A stretch of DNA of 58,604 nt from positions 1 to 58,604 of the forward strand of contig JAPOVP010000048.1 of the NCBI GenBank assembly GCA_026708085.1. Reading direction: 5' to 3'. The position numbers and the translations under genes were made by a program. Shown piece after piece: positions 1 to 9,022 of this stretch. A model generated the notes under the pieces. It worked only from the letters and a program-made list of their open reading frames with translations, was not told the origin of the DNA and did no database searches. Position 1 is the stretch's first letter. Every line of letters starts with the position of its first letter. This DNA comes from Caldilineaceae bacterium. GTDB taxonomy: Bacteria > Chloroflexota > Anaerolineae > Caldilineales > Caldilineaceae.

Positions 1-2
1 TC

Positions 3-3000
3 GATTACCTGCTGACCGCCTACCATATCGCCTTTCTGTCACACGAAGGGACTGACGCCGACACAACCGCTTCAATCGGGGAGATGTTGGAGGCCGCCGT
101 ATGGGAAGCACGCTCCGACGGCTCCACGAGCACTCTCGCCGGCGCCGACCTTGCGGTGTCTGCCGAGGAAGAGACAATAACGATCACCGGCCACATTCCC
201 GGCATCACATCCGAATCGCGACTGACATTTTCAGCCTATGATGTCGAGTTCGTCGGCGAGGCCGATCAGATTGACTGCCATACTCCATTCAGAGAAAGTA
301 TGGGACCCTGGGGGTGCGACGCCGTCGAGGCCGTGACAGCGCCGGGGCAAACGGTAAGGGATGAGATCGAGGGCGCTACCGATCCGCATATGGATATAAC
401 CAGGGTAGACACCTCTTTGGCGGACGAAACTCTGACAGTTGTCTTCCATCTCAGGGACGTGCCGGAGACGCTCACGTTCAATCGTCCAGGCATATCGGCA
501 CACTATATGGAGTACGGATGGGTGGTGGTCATCGATACAGACAATGACCGGGAGACAGGCTCCGGAGGTTTCGAGTACCAGATGTTGGCGAGTTACCTTG
601 TGCCCCCATCCGAAGAGGGGAGTAACGCCAAGGCGCCTATAGAGAGCAAGATGAAGGTCACCGTCTGGAGTTTGGGACCGGGGGGGAGCTCCATGCCGGC
701 TGCAGGCGCCATCCTTGAGGTATCTCCGGAAGAGGACACAATAACGCTTTCCGGCAACATTCCCGGCATTACCACAGAATCACGGCTTGCATTCAGGACG
801 AACGATTACTGGGACAGTTTCGATGAGGTCGGGTGCTTTACTTCGCAGATTCAAAGCACACACTCCAGTCAATGTGACACGGATGATGCAGTCAGGCCTG
901 GTCAGACTTATGCCGATGAAGCGGCAGATGTGCGGGCCGCGCATATCGACATAACCGAAGTTGAAACTTCCCTGTCCGGAGAGAGATTGACGGTTGTGTT
1001 TCATCTCAGGGATGTGCCGGAGACGCTGACGTTCAATCGGACAGGCATATCGGAAAACTATATGGAGTACGATTGGCAGGTGTCGATCGATATAGACAAC
1101 GACCGGGATACCGGAAATCGCGGCATTGAGTACATATTGTCGGCCAGCCATTTTGTGCCCCTATCCGAAAAAGGGAAAAACGCGGAGGCGTCCATCGGGA
1201 GCAAGGTGGAGGCCGGCGTTTTGAAAGCTCGAACGGATGGTTTCGTGTCCATGATCGACGCAACCCTCGAGGTGTCCCCGGATGAGGACACGATCACGCT
1301 TTCCGGGGATATCCCCGGGATCACGGAAGATTCACAGCTTACATTCAGCGCGTACGACTATTTTAGCGATTCCGACGGGGTCGAATGTCCTGCCGCGCCT
1401 GACCGGAGCGCACCCCAGAGCAGTTCTCCGACCCAGTGTAGGGATGGCGACCCCACGGTTGCGCCGGGGCAGACCGCAATTGATGACGACTCCGATGTGT
1501 CTGCGGGGTATCTGGACATTGTCGAAGTCAGCACATCCCTTTCGGGCGAAATGCTGACCGTCATCTTCCGTTTCAGGGATATCCCGGAGACGCTGACGTT
1601 CAACAGAACGGGGACCCCGGCAGGCTCGATGGAGTACGGTTGGGAAGTATCAATCGACGCCGACGGCGACCCGGAGACAGGCGACGGCGGGTTTGAGTAC
1701 CTTCTGTCCGCCTATCACATCGTGTGGCCTGCGCATGAGGGGGACAACACGGAGGCGCCGATAGAGGAGGCGGCGGAGGCCAGTGTCTGGGAAAAGCGGC
1801 CGGGCGAAGGCATCAGGTCATTCAGAGACGCCAGCCTTGAGGTATCGGCAGAGGAAGACACGATGATCCTCCGCGGCCGGGTTCCCGGAATCACGCCGGA
1901 CTCGCGCCTCTCGTTCTGGACGCACGAGTATCTTGCCGAGTCCGACGGGGTTGGATGCCAGGAACCGCCAGGCCTCCTCACATCCTCCAGCCAGTGCGAT
2001 ATCGAAGGAGCGGTTACGCCGGGAGAAAGCGTCATCGATGATGTCTCGGATGCTCTGGCCGCGCATGTGGATGTAATGGAGATCAGCACCTCCCTTTCCG
2101 GGGAGACACTGACGGTCGTGTTTCATCTCAGAGACGTTCCGGAGGAACTGACATTCAACAGAAACGGCGTGCCCGAACATGCACCAGAGTACAGTTGGGA
2201 GGTGTCGATCGACGTGGACGGCGACCAGGATACAGGCCTTCAAGGGTTCGAATATATCCTGTCTGCTATGGATGCTGCATTTCCCGCGTCCGGCGTCCGC
2301 GACCGGAGCGCCGCTTTTTCAGCGGACAATCTGCAAATCAACACATGGCATCTGAAGTCAGCGGGAAATGCGTCATTTCCCGAAATCGATCTTCTCGGAT
2401 GGGCGCGCATCGAAGTGTCGGCTGAAGAGGACACGATAACGCTTTCGGGAGAGATTCCCGGAATCACGGCAGAGTCGCAGCTTGCATTCGGCGCGTATGA
2501 CTATTTCGGAGGTGCGGAGGAGGTTGGTTGTCTTGCTCCGTTTGGTTTGGGCCGGCCGCCTTCCTTTCAGGGTTCGTTTGACGGGTCTGAGGTAATGCCG
2601 GGCCGGTCTGTATCCGGTGATGTTTCCCACGAGCTGGCCGGGTACATCGATATCCGCGGCGTAACGACGGCGCTGGACGGGGAGACCTTGACCGTCACTT
2701 TTCAACTCAGGGATGTTCCCGAGATGTTGACATTCGACAGGACGGGCGTGCCTGCGCATGCACTGGAGTACAGCTGGGAGGTGTCGATCGACGTGGACAA
2801 CAATGCCGAGACCGGCGACGGCGGTATTGATTACATGCTGTCTGCCGGTTATGTCGTGCATCCCCTTGTCATAGACAGCAATACGGCGGCAAAGATAACG
2901 GAATCGGGCTTTGTCACGGCCGGGATCCTGGGGCTGGACGGAGAGGGGAACAGAGTTCTGGCGGAGGCCGGTATCGAGGTGTCTGCCGGGGAGAACAGGA

Positions 3001-3692
3001 TAACGCTTTCGGGGGAAATTCCCGGAATTACAGCGGATTCACCGCTCAAGTTCAAGGCGTATGATTTCTTTGAAGGTGCGGTCGAGATGAGCAGCTACGG
3101 TCCCTCGATCACGGGCACAGGCGCTGATTCGTGCCAGTCTGACAGCGCGGCAATCAGGCCGGGCCAGAGCGTCGTCGATGCGGTCTCGGAGACGCTGCCT
3201 GCATACATGGACATTACCGAGGTCAGCACAGCTCTGACAGACGACGGGAGGCTTGTCGTCGTTTTCCATCTCAGGGATGTTCCGGAGACCCTGGAATTCA
3301 ACAGAAAGGGTGTTCCGAAAGATGCGCTGGAGTACAGTTGGCGTGTGTCTGTAGACGTGGTCAACGACCGCGAGACGGGGTTGCAGCAGGCCGATTACTC
3401 GCTGTCCGCCAGTCACTTCGTATTCTCTCCGTCCCGTGACGCGGGTGTTCACCAACCTGTTGAAGAAGCTGTGCAGGTCGACACCTGGAAGATGGACCCG
3501 GATGGCCGCGGCGCCGCCTATCTGAGCAGCGCCAGCATTGAGGTATCGTCTGAGGACGACACGATCACGCTCATTGGCGACATTCCCGGCATTACGTCTG
3601 AGTCGCGTCTTGAGTTTGAGGTTTATGATCTACTGCACGATTCGGAGCAGGTGGCGTGCCAGGTTCTGTCCATATTGGATGACAATGAGTAA
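3..3692 (+). CDS. Giant tandem-repeat surface-type protein (5' end outside window)
   Basis: The frame is open from base 3, and the first codons already match a later repeat, so the gene starts upstream of the window. The visible part (about 1230 aa) holds six full units and one broken unit of about 188 residues. Each unit has a core like ITLSG-IPGIT, a variable loop with cysteines, a core like VFHLRDVPETLTFNR, and an Asp-rich DxDNDxETG stretch followed by GxEYxLSA. The Asp-rich stretch resembles calcium-binding loops. I do not recognise the family; the pattern suggests a beta-sandwich repeat protein on the cell surface. The seventh unit stops after about 40 residues, soon after its IPGIT core, so the C-terminus looks truncated, 138 bp before an IS1595-type element. 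Confidence 0.85.
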   Translation, partial: DYLLTAYHIAFLSHEGTDADTTASIGEMLEAAVWEARSDGSTSTLAGADLAVSAEEETITITGHIPGITSESRLTFSAYDVEFVGEADQIDCHTPFRESMGPWGCDAVEAVTAPGQTVRDEIEGATDPHMDITRVDTSLADETLTVVFHLRDVPETLTFNRPGISAHYMEYGWVVVIDTDNDRETGSGGFEYQMLASYLVPPSEEGSNAKAPIESKMKVTVWSLGPGGSSMPAAGAILEVSPEEDTITLSGNIPGITTESRLAFRTNDYWDSFDEVGCFTSQIQSTHSSQCDTDDAVRPGQTYADEAADVRAAHIDITEVETSLSGERLTVVFHLRDVPETLTFNRTGISENYMEYDWQVSIDIDNDRDTGNRGIEYILSASHFVPLSEKGKNAEASIGSKVEAGVLKARTDGFVSMIDATLEVSPDEDTITLSGDIPGITEDSQLTFSAYDYFSDSDGVECPAAPDRSAPQSSSPTQCRDGDPTVAPGQTAIDDDSDVSAGYLDIVEVSTSLSGEMLTVIFRFRDIPETLTFNRTGTPAGSMEYGWEVSIDADGDPETGDGGFEYLLSAYHIVWPAHEGDNTEAPIEEAAEASVWEKRPGEGIRSFRDASLEVSAEEDTMILRGRVPGITPDSRLSFWTHEYLAESDGVGCQEPPGLLTSSSQCDIEGAVTPGESVIDDVSDALAAHVDVMEISTSLSGETLTVVFHLRDVPEELTFNRNGVPEHAPEYSWEVSIDVDGDQDTGLQGFEYILSAMDAAFPASGVRDRSAAFSADNLQINTWHLKSAGNASFPEIDLLGWARIEVSAEEDTITLSGEIPGITAESQLAFGAYDYFGGAEEVGCLAPFGLGRPPSFQGSFDGSEVMPGRSVSGDVSHELAGYIDIRGVTTALDGETLTVTFQLRDVPEMLTFDRTGVPAHALEYSWEVSIDVDNNAETGDGGIDYMLSAGYVVHPLVIDSNTAAKITESGFVTAGILGLDGEGNRVLAEAGIEVSAGENRITLSGEIPGITADSPLKFKAYDFFEGAVEMSSYGPSITGTGADSCQSDSAAIRPGQSVVDAVSETLPAYMDITEVSTALTDDGRLVVVFHLRDVPETLEFNRKGVPKDALEYSWRVSVDVVNDRETGLQQADYSLSASHFVFSPSRDAGVHQPVEEAVQVDTWKMDPDGRGAAYLSSASIEVSSEDDTITLIGDIPGITSESRLEFEVYDLLHDSEQVACQVLSILDDNE

Positions 3693-3831
3693 CTATGCTG
3701 TGAATATCTGCCGCAGTCCTGTCACTCTCGATCTGGACGGCATTTTTGCTTCAACTGCGAATGGGCACGTGGGTCGCTCCCTTACAATAAGGCCAATATC
3801 AAGCCGGAAACTGAACTGGACATTTTCGAAG

Positions 3832-3856
3832 GGGGCTTATATACTTTAGTAGCCAA
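3832..3856 (+). repeat. Left terminal inverted repeat of the IS1595-type element
   Basis: Begins GGGGCTTATATAC and ends AGTAGCCAA. It is an exact reverse complement of 7135-7159. A diverged copy is seen at 51164-51188. Confidence 0.85.
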
Positions 3857-3906
3857 GCAGTTCGCTGCCCCTGACTAGAGTAATCGCCATTCGCCCGTTT
3901 CTTGAT

Positions 3907-3935
3907 TTGACAAAACTCGCAAGTTGGGCTATCAT
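3907..3935 (+). promoter_or_regulatory. Promoter of the transposase gene
   Basis: TTGACA (3907-3912) and TATCAT (3930-3935) are separated by 17 bp, a sigma-70-type layout. The -10 box ends 34 bp before the transposase start at 3970. It lies just inside the left inverted repeat, as expected for an insertion sequence. Confidence 0.65.
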
Positions 3936-3969
3936 TGTATATAGAATTCAACAGCGAAAGGGGCGAATC

Positions 3970-4941
3970 ATGGCACAGTCAGCACCAGGGAAACACTACC
4001 GGAAAGGCGTTACTCTAGTCGAATTATTCAAGATGTTTCCTGATAATGAGTCCGCGGAAAGGTGGTTTGAGCAGGCTCGTTGGGGTAACGAGGTTCGTTG
4101 CGCTCACTGCGATAGCGACAACATCAGCAAGGTGAAGCATCCAACTATGCCTTATCGTTGTCGGGACTGTCGCAAGCATTTCAGTGCAAAGACTGGATCG
4201 ATAATGCACGGGTCGAACGTTGGCTATCAGAAGTGGGCGATTGCGATTTACCAGATGACCACGAACTTGAAGGGCGTAAGTGCGATGAAGCTGCACCGCG
4301 ACTTAGACATTTCGTACAAGTCAGCTTGGTTCATGGAGCACAGAATTCGTGAGGCATTGGAGTACAACAACGAAGTGTTTGAAGGTGAAGTTGAGATAGA
4401 TGAGAGTTACTTTGGCGGGAAGGAAAAGAACAAGCACGCTAACAAGAAACTGAACAGAGGGCGAGGGACGGTTGGCAAGACTGCGGTTGTAGGAATGAAA
4501 GAGCGTGAGACAAAGCAGGTGCAGGCGCAGGTTGTCGAAGCTACTGACAAAGCAACGCTACAGGAATTCGCAGTGGAGAACACAACACCTGACACTAGAG
4601 TTTACACTGACGAATCCAGGGCGTATACAGGTCTGCCTCGCCCACACGCCACCGTCAATCATGGCACTGGGGAGTATGTACGAGAACAGGCGCATACAAA
4701 CGGGCTGGAGAGCTTCTGGTCAATGATGAAGCGGGGCTACATTGGGACGTATCATCAAATGTCGCCTAAGCACCTGCACCGTTACGTGAACGAATTTTCA
4801 GGGCGACACAATATGCGCCCAATGGACACGATTGACCAGATGGCTGCCATTGTAGCAGGCATGGAAAACAAGCAGTTGCGGTATAAAGACCTGATAGCGG
4901 GTGGGCCAGCTTACCCGCCAGTTGATGATGCTAGGGAGTAA
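3970..4941 (+). CDS. IS1595-family transposase (ISXO2-like DDE/DDN)
   Basis: 323 residues. The ATG at 3970 follows AAAGGGG at good spacing, so it is preferred over the longer reading from 3907. The N-terminal third has a zinc ribbon, CxxC near residues 44/47 and CRDC near 64/67, typical of IS1595 transposases. The ISXO2-like catalytic core follows: EIDESYFGG (D144), VYTDESRAY (D214) and HTNGLESFW (N244 and E247), which fits the D-D-N/E pattern of the family. The enzyme is expected to cut at the 25-bp ends and move the cargo. Length and motifs look complete, so it may be active. Confidence 0.93.
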   Translation: MAQSAPGKHYRKGVTLVELFKMFPDNESAERWFEQARWGNEVRCAHCDSDNISKVKHPTMPYRCRDCRKHFSAKTGSIMHGSNVGYQKWAIAIYQMTTNLKGVSAMKLHRDLDISYKSAWFMEHRIREALEYNNEVFEGEVEIDESYFGGKEKNKHANKKLNRGRGTVGKTAVVGMKERETKQVQAQVVEATDKATLQEFAVENTTPDTRVYTDESRAYTGLPRPHATVNHGTGEYVREQAHTNGLESFWSMMKRGYIGTYHQMSPKHLHRYVNEFSGRHNMRPMDTIDQMAAIVAGMENKQLRYKDLIAGGPAYPPVDDARE

Positions 4942-4949
4942 AACCAAAA

Positions 4950-5272
4950 TGGGAAAAAAGAAGAATAAGAAAAAGGGAATCGAAGAGGTAAAGAGAACAA
5001 ATTTTGAAGGAGTAAAGAAAACAGATTACAGGTTTACAGATTTCTTTGAATCCACCTTGTTTCATAATTATGATTTACTAAGTCTTGAACGACTTTCTGA
5101 AGGTGAGCAAGAATATCTTGACGGGCTCTTTCAGCTAATTCGTCTAAAGATTTTCCTTGATGGGGAATGGTTACACAGAAAGAAGTGGCATCTAAATTCT
5201 CTGAACCAATGTGAATCTGAATTTCAAAACTTACCTGTAGACGCTCTTCGAGAGTTGATTGAGTCCTTATGA
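4950..5272 (+). CDS. Cargo gene 1: small Lys-rich hypothetical protein
   Basis: About 107 residues. The ATG at 4950 lies 8 bp after the transposase stop, so the two are probably cotranscribed. The first ten residues are almost all lysine (MGKKKNKKKG), then comes an acidic and aromatic region (DFFESTLFHNYDLLSLERL) predicted to be helical. I do not recognise the family. The basic tail could bind nucleic acid or membrane, but nothing in the sequence decides this. A longer reading from 4901 overlaps the transposase and is less likely. Confidence 0.55.
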
Positions 5273-5390
5273 GATTATGTTGAGGGGGCATTGTTACTAC
5301 AGCTTCCTTTATTCGTATTATAGCCATTGGGCACCTCGTGTATGTGGGTTGAAAGCCACCGCCTTTCGACAGTGGCCTTTGTGTTGTGAG

Positions 5391-5798
5391 TCAGGAGGCA
5401 GGGGGCGAATGTTTGGCGAAGAACCCGGTTGGGTCTTGCAAAAATTCCATTACGGAATCGGTATGAAATTGTGGGTCTAAATTTAGATGAGTTGCAATAG
5501 CCCAAACCATTGAGTAAACGTGGAAGATAGGCCAATTCTCAGGCACAAGCACTTTGCGAGGTGGGGTGTCGTCATTAGGGTCGGGTGGAGCACTGACACC
5601 AAGATTTTTGTCAGCGTCTTGTAACAATTTTTGCAGACCAATAATGAGTGATTCTTGCTCCCCAGATATGGCAAGGGCATCATCCGTTAAGGTTGATTCT
5701 AACTTGTCGATACGGTCATTTAATGCGTCGAGTTTCCCAACCATCGTCTCATTAAGCGCGTAGATTAGTTCAGTCAGATTATCTTGTTCCTGCGACAT
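5391..5798 (-). CDS. Cargo gene 2: coiled-coil hypothetical protein, opposite strand
   Basis: 135 residues, starting MSQEQDNLTEL. The ATG at 5798 follows AAGGGGG on the minus strand; a longer reading to 5897 has no ribosome site. Residues about 5-70 have heptad-like leucines and charges (LNETMVGKLDALNDRIDKLES) and should form a coiled coil. A Pro/Asp-rich linker (APPDPNDDTPP) leads to a C-terminal segment with VPENWPIFHVYSMVWAIA. It is the only element gene read against the transposase and ends about 120 bp from cargo gene 1. No known family recognised. Confidence 0.55.
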   Translation of the reverse strand: MSQEQDNLTELIYALNETMVGKLDALNDRIDKLESTLTDDALAISGEQESLIIGLQKLLQDADKNLGVSAPPDPNDDTPPRKVLVPENWPIFHVYSMVWAIATHLNLDPQFHTDSVMEFLQDPTGFFAKHSPPAS

Positions 5799-6047
5799 GG
5801 GGTGCCCCCTTGGTGGATACACAGATGAATGGTAGCCACCACAGCAGACACACTCATAGTTTAGCAACCAGCAAGGGGGCGCAGTGCGCCCAAACATCCG
5901 TATAACAATGTCGCTAAACTACGTTACGTCTACTGTGGTAAGGGGCAGATTAGCACAAACGGGGTAATCGAGCAACCTTGACAGATTTGGGGGTATTAAC
6001 TAGGATGCCAGTACGCAAACTCTGAAACAACATGAAGGGCCATTTGG

Positions 6048-6521
6048 ATGCGAAAGGATTTGAGGTTTTGGTTAGGGTTTACTTGCATCGTCATTGCAAT
6101 AGGCGGGCTAATATATTGGGCAATTCTTTTGGCCCCGGTGCAACTTGAACCATGGCAAGAGGTAATCATACAATTGGTAATAACGGCAATTGGTAGCTAT
6201 GGTGGATTCCTTATAGGAATGCCATATCAAGAAAGAAGGATTGATTTTAGGGTTAAGGATAGATACGAAAACCTCAATTCTGTCTATTTGGGGATTAAGG
6301 AAGTTGTAAACTACTTGACTCTAATTGAAAGCAAGCCTAGAATATCAAGGGGGCAAGAAGCCAAAGATTTGCTTTTGGATTATGAGATGGCATCCAGGTT
6401 TCTACTCGGTCACAGTTCACAATGGGCTAGGACTCTTGAATCTTGTCTAGGCTTCTGGAACGAATTCGCGCCAGATAAAGTTGGTGATTTGCACAAGAAG
6501 TACTTTGGGGATGACGGGTAG
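6048..6521 (+). CDS. Cargo gene 3: two-helix membrane protein
   Basis: 157 residues; ATG 8 bp after GAAGGG. Two hydrophobic stretches, about residues 8-29 and 38-58, are consistent with two membrane helices. A charged cytoplasmic-type domain follows (PYQERRIDFRVKDRYENLNSVY...). It is 18 bp from the next gene and likely cotranscribed with it. The layout, a small double-spanning anchor with a soluble tail, recurs among effector proteins of defence cassettes, but no specific family is recognised, so that role is only a possibility. Confidence 0.6.
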   Translation: MRKDLRFWLGFTCIVIAIGGLIYWAILLAPVQLEPWQEVIIQLVITAIGSYGGFLIGMPYQERRIDFRVKDRYENLNSVYLGIKEVVNYLTLIESKPRISRGQEAKDLLLDYEMASRFLLGHSSQWARTLESCLGFWNEFAPDKVGDLHKKYFGDDG

Positions 6522-6539
6522 ATTAAAGGGGGAGTAGTG

Positions 6540-6914
6540 ATGGGCCACACTAGAGCAGAATTTACACTTCACAGGGACAGCGACCTTATTGAATGCAAGG
6601 TGGTTAAGGTTTTGTCAAGTGAAAGTGTTGCACTTGACGCAGGAAAGAGTGATGGCGTGAAGTCTAACATGATCTTCTACATTTATGGGTATGAAGTAAT
6701 CCGAGAACCACAAAGCAGTGTGGAGATAGAAACTTTAGAATACGTAAAGGCAAGAGTGAAAGTTTCGTTGGTGGGAAGGAGAGTATGTGTAGCTGACACC
6801 TTCAACAGGTTACCGTCTGCGAAGTTGTCAGAATTCTTGAGTGCAAATGCCCCAAAATGGCATGAGGACGTAAAGATAGGAGATCAGGCCAAACAGCATA
6901 TCGAAAGGGCATAA
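6540..6914 (+). CDS. Cargo gene 4: small beta-rich protein, FlgT-C-like pattern
   Basis: 124 residues. The ATG at 6540 follows AAAGGGGGAG; the GTG just before it is too close to that site. The stretch CKVVKVLSSESVALDAGKSDGVKSNMIFYIYGYEV has the spacing V-x2-V...V-x-L-x-x-G-x3-GV-x2-x-M-x-F-x-V/I-Y seen in SH3-like barrels such as the FlgT C-terminal domain. This likeness is by eye only. Together with the two-helix protein 18 bp upstream it may form a small two-gene cargo module. Confidence 0.55.
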   Translation: MGHTRAEFTLHRDSDLIECKVVKVLSSESVALDAGKSDGVKSNMIFYIYGYEVIREPQSSVEIETLEYVKARVKVSLVGRRVCVADTFNRLPSAKLSEFLSANAPKWHEDVKIGDQAKQHIERA

Positions 6915-6924
6915 AGAATACAAC

Positions 6925-7092
6925 ATGACAAAAGCCAAGCAGCCAAAGCGCAAGCGTGGACGCCCGCCAAAGACGCTGCCAACCAAACCCGATAACACGC
7001 CATACACGCCCGAAGAAGTGGCGCATATTCTCACGTCAACCTCGCCACAACAACTAGACGACTGGCGCCAAAGCAAAGAACGCCAGAAGTAG
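6925..7092 (+). CDS. Cargo gene 5: AT-hook mini-protein at the element's right end
   Basis: 55 residues, starting MTKAKQPKRKRGRPPK; the ATG at 6925 lies 10 bp after the preceding stop. KRGRPPK is a textbook AT-hook, which binds the minor groove of AT-rich DNA. The second half (DNTPYTPEEVAHILTST, then DDWRQSK) matches the layout of two other small genes in this window, at 51230-51436 and 58290-58484: basic leader, RGRPxx, PDTPxNVAR, T/P-rich turn, W near the end. The gene stops 42 bp before the right inverted repeat. A role in transposition or in silencing the cargo is an inference. Confidence 0.75.
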   Translation: MTKAKQPKRKRGRPPKTLPTKPDNTPYTPEEVAHILTSTSPQQLDDWRQSKERQK

Positions 7093-7134
7093 CACGTACA
7101 GGCTGAGTGGCTACGCCGCGCCAGCCTGAATCGT

Positions 7135-7159
7135 TTGGCTACTAAAGTATATAAGCCCC
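7135..7159 (+). repeat. Right terminal inverted repeat of the IS1595-type element
   Basis: Exact reverse complement of 3832-3856; starts TTGGCTACT and ends TATATAAGCCCC. It is followed at once by TTCGAA, which also abuts the left end. Confidence 0.85.
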
Positions 7160-8428
7160 TTCGAATACTTCCATACTGTCAATACCAATACAATACCAAT
7201 GTTCCGCTTTACCCTCCATCGCAATTCGTAACGTTTCAACAACGGCGTCACCGGATTAACCCCCGGTCAGTTCCTCGGCATTTTCGATTTCTGGTCCATC
7301 CTCTGCCAGGATTCCCGGGTCCGGCCCCCGGAAAGGCCGCCATCCTTTACCCTATCCAACACCAGCCACAGAGACCGGTTGAACAGCGAGCCGCCATCAT
7401 ATCCCCGGTGGCTTTTTTCTTCCCCACAACAACCGCTTTGACAAAAACTACCAAACTGCCACGAAATTGACACGGCGGAACCGTCAAATGACACAAATTA
7501 GCCAATCGCATGGTGTAAGATAGTACGGATGCCCATCTCCTGAATCAGTGGTTTGCCTTTGCGCACCGCCGCTCCGAGAGTTGACCCCCGACCGGGCTTG
7601 GATTCAATCCCATCTTCACCCATCCCGGCCAGCCCGTTGTGCGTTTCTGTGAGTAAACGTGTACCCGGCGAAGTGCGAAGTTGTGAGGACCCGTGGAACG
7701 ACGGGCGGCTTGGGACGAGCTAAAGGGAGAGGCTGCGATTCTGCGGTGTTTAGTGATGGCGATGAGTTCTGGGCAGGTCCGAAAAAGCGTGACCCCAATC
7801 AATTGGTCACAACCTGCCCCGTTCTGTGGCGGGCTCCACTTCCCTTCGATAACTCAAACACACCCCACCGCCATGGACCGCACAATACGCGAATCTATCC
7901 GAATCGCGTTCCAACTCGTTAGAATCGTTGAACGAGAATCCGGAAAACGCCAGCGCATTTAACGCAAAACTCAACCCAAACCGCGCCCGACCACTGCGGC
8001 CGGCCGGCCCCAACCCATCTCCCGCAGAGGCCGCCCTGGCAGAACCATATCCTACCCTGGCCAAACCATCACCACCCCGCCAATCGCCCTTCACTACTCG
8101 ATCCTGCCCCTACCCCAAATCATTCACGCATCATAACATGCCTGCCCCTCGCAATCTTCGTCATCATCTTGGGAGTCCTGGAACGGGAGGCGATGACGTT
8201 CTGGGTTCAGACATCCAGAAATGCATATTCCGTCCCACTTCGACAAGTCCCCTGACGGCCCGGCAATTTCGTTGTGACCCGCTCAACACCTGACCCCCTC
8301 TGTCCGCCGGCCAACAACAAAAGCCTGAATGCCAACTCCTGCCGTGATAAAATCACCGCCAAACCCGTCGCCTGTGCCAAACAGTACAAGACCATGACCA
8401 GGTGCAACTGCAATCGTGGAGAATCAAA
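7160..8428. other. Long stretch without a convincing gene
   Basis: Reading frames here are short and lack ribosome sites or recognisable domains. A near-perfect 11-bp tandem (CAATACCAATA, 7180-7200) sits 20 bp outside the element. The rest is GC-rich and pyrimidine-biased, and could be decayed coding sequence that lay next to the insertion. No RNA gene was recognised. Confidence 0.5.
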
Positions 8429-8791
8429 ATGAGCCGCCTGCCGATAGTCTCCACAATGCTGTTCGCCACTTTGTACTGCCCAAACTTGGTTCTCGCGCAA
8501 CAGGACTCTTCACTCACCCCGCCGGCGTTGAGCGGACACGTGACCGCAAACGGGGTGGAGCTCACTTGGACTGCCGAAGAAGGCGCAGTCCGTTATGATC
8601 TGTGGGTCTGGAACGGTGCCCGCGGTTGGCAGCAGCTTGGCGGCAACACAATGATCGGCACCAGCTCCATGCATACCGACGCGGCCGGCGGCATGGCCTG
8701 CTGGTACACCGTCCGCACCGTGAACGCTGACCGCGAACCCGGCCCATATTCGTCGAGACTGTCAGTCTCCGTTCCCGTCTGGTCGCAATAG
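8429..8791 (+). CDS. Secreted fibronectin type III-like protein
   Basis: 120 residues. The ATG at 8429 follows GGAG and gives a proper signal peptide: MSRLPIV, a hydrophobic core, then a likely cut after VLA. The mature part (LSGHVTANGVELTWTAEEGAVRYDLWVW...YTVRTVNADREPGPYSSRLSVSV) has the strand pattern of one fibronectin type III domain: an early LTW tryptophan, a Tyr in the middle and an xVRTVNAxG-type turn. It is probably exported and binds a partner or a glycan. It is a lone gene with no close neighbour on its strand. Confidence 0.7.
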   Translation: MSRLPIVSTMLFATLYCPNLVLAQQDSSLTPPALSGHVTANGVELTWTAEEGAVRYDLWVWNGARGWQQLGGNTMIGTSSMHTDAAGGMACWYTVRTVNADREPGPYSSRLSVSVPVWSQ

Positions 8792-8843
8792 CAGCGAGAA
8801 ACAGTGCTTACGCCTACTCCAACAGCCACCCAACTCCACCCAT

Positions 8844-8884
8844 CCCGAAAATCCATCCAAATCCCGAAAATCCTGATTCAGACA
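8844..8884 (+). repeat. Dispersed intergenic repeat ending ATCCTGATTCAGACA
   Basis: Roughly 11-bp steps of the form xxGAAAATCC, ending in ATCCTGATTCAGACA. The same end block and a similar lead-in occur at 18210-18248, in both cases between genes on the plus strand. Confidence 0.6.
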
Positions 8885-8930
8885 ACAAGAAGGTTGTTCT
8901 TCGCGTCCCTTCGCCGAAAAAAGATGTTCA

Positions 8931-8954
8931 CTGACCACTGACCACTGACCACTG
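8931..8954 (+). repeat. Heptamer repeat (CTGACCA)n
   Basis: Three copies of CTGACCA plus CTG. The same heptamer is found at 11741-11808. Both arrays lie just upstream of a promoter-like pair of boxes. Confidence 0.75.
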
Positions 8955-8958
8955 CCTC

Positions 8959-8987
8959 TTGCCCTCTCCCCAAAACCCTGCTATCTT
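8959..8987 (+). promoter_or_regulatory. Candidate promoter of the FG-GAP gene
   Basis: TTGCCC (8959-8964), 17 bp, TATCTT (8982-8987). The -35 box lies 5 bp after the heptamer array, and the gene starts 36 bp downstream of the -10 box. Confidence 0.45.
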
Positions 8988-9022
8988 GCCCAAAACAACC
9001 AACCACTATCCAGAGGTACCCA

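Larger units (their letters stand above)
3831..7159 (+). mobile_element. IS1595-type element carrying passenger genes (tIS-like)
   Basis: The element is bounded by 25-bp terminal inverted repeats that begin GGGGCTTATATAC and end AGTAGCCAA (3832-3856 and the reverse complement at 7135-7159). It contains an ISXO2/IS1595-type transposase followed by five small genes, one on the opposite strand. The IS1595 family is known to include elements with passenger genes. The interior is visibly AT-richer than the flanking genes. TTCGAA lies next to both ends, with one extra G on the left. Because TTCGAA is its own reverse complement, it could be a short target duplication or an extension of the inverted repeat; the 8-bp duplication usual for the family is not clean here. 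Confidence 0.85.

Noticed and set aside
7135..7470. Plus-strand frame starting in the right terminal repeat
   Set aside because: Starts inside the inverted repeat, has no ribosome site and no domain likeness.
7545..8094. Several short frames in the region right of the first element
   Set aside because: Low-complexity, mutually overlapping and without ribosome sites.
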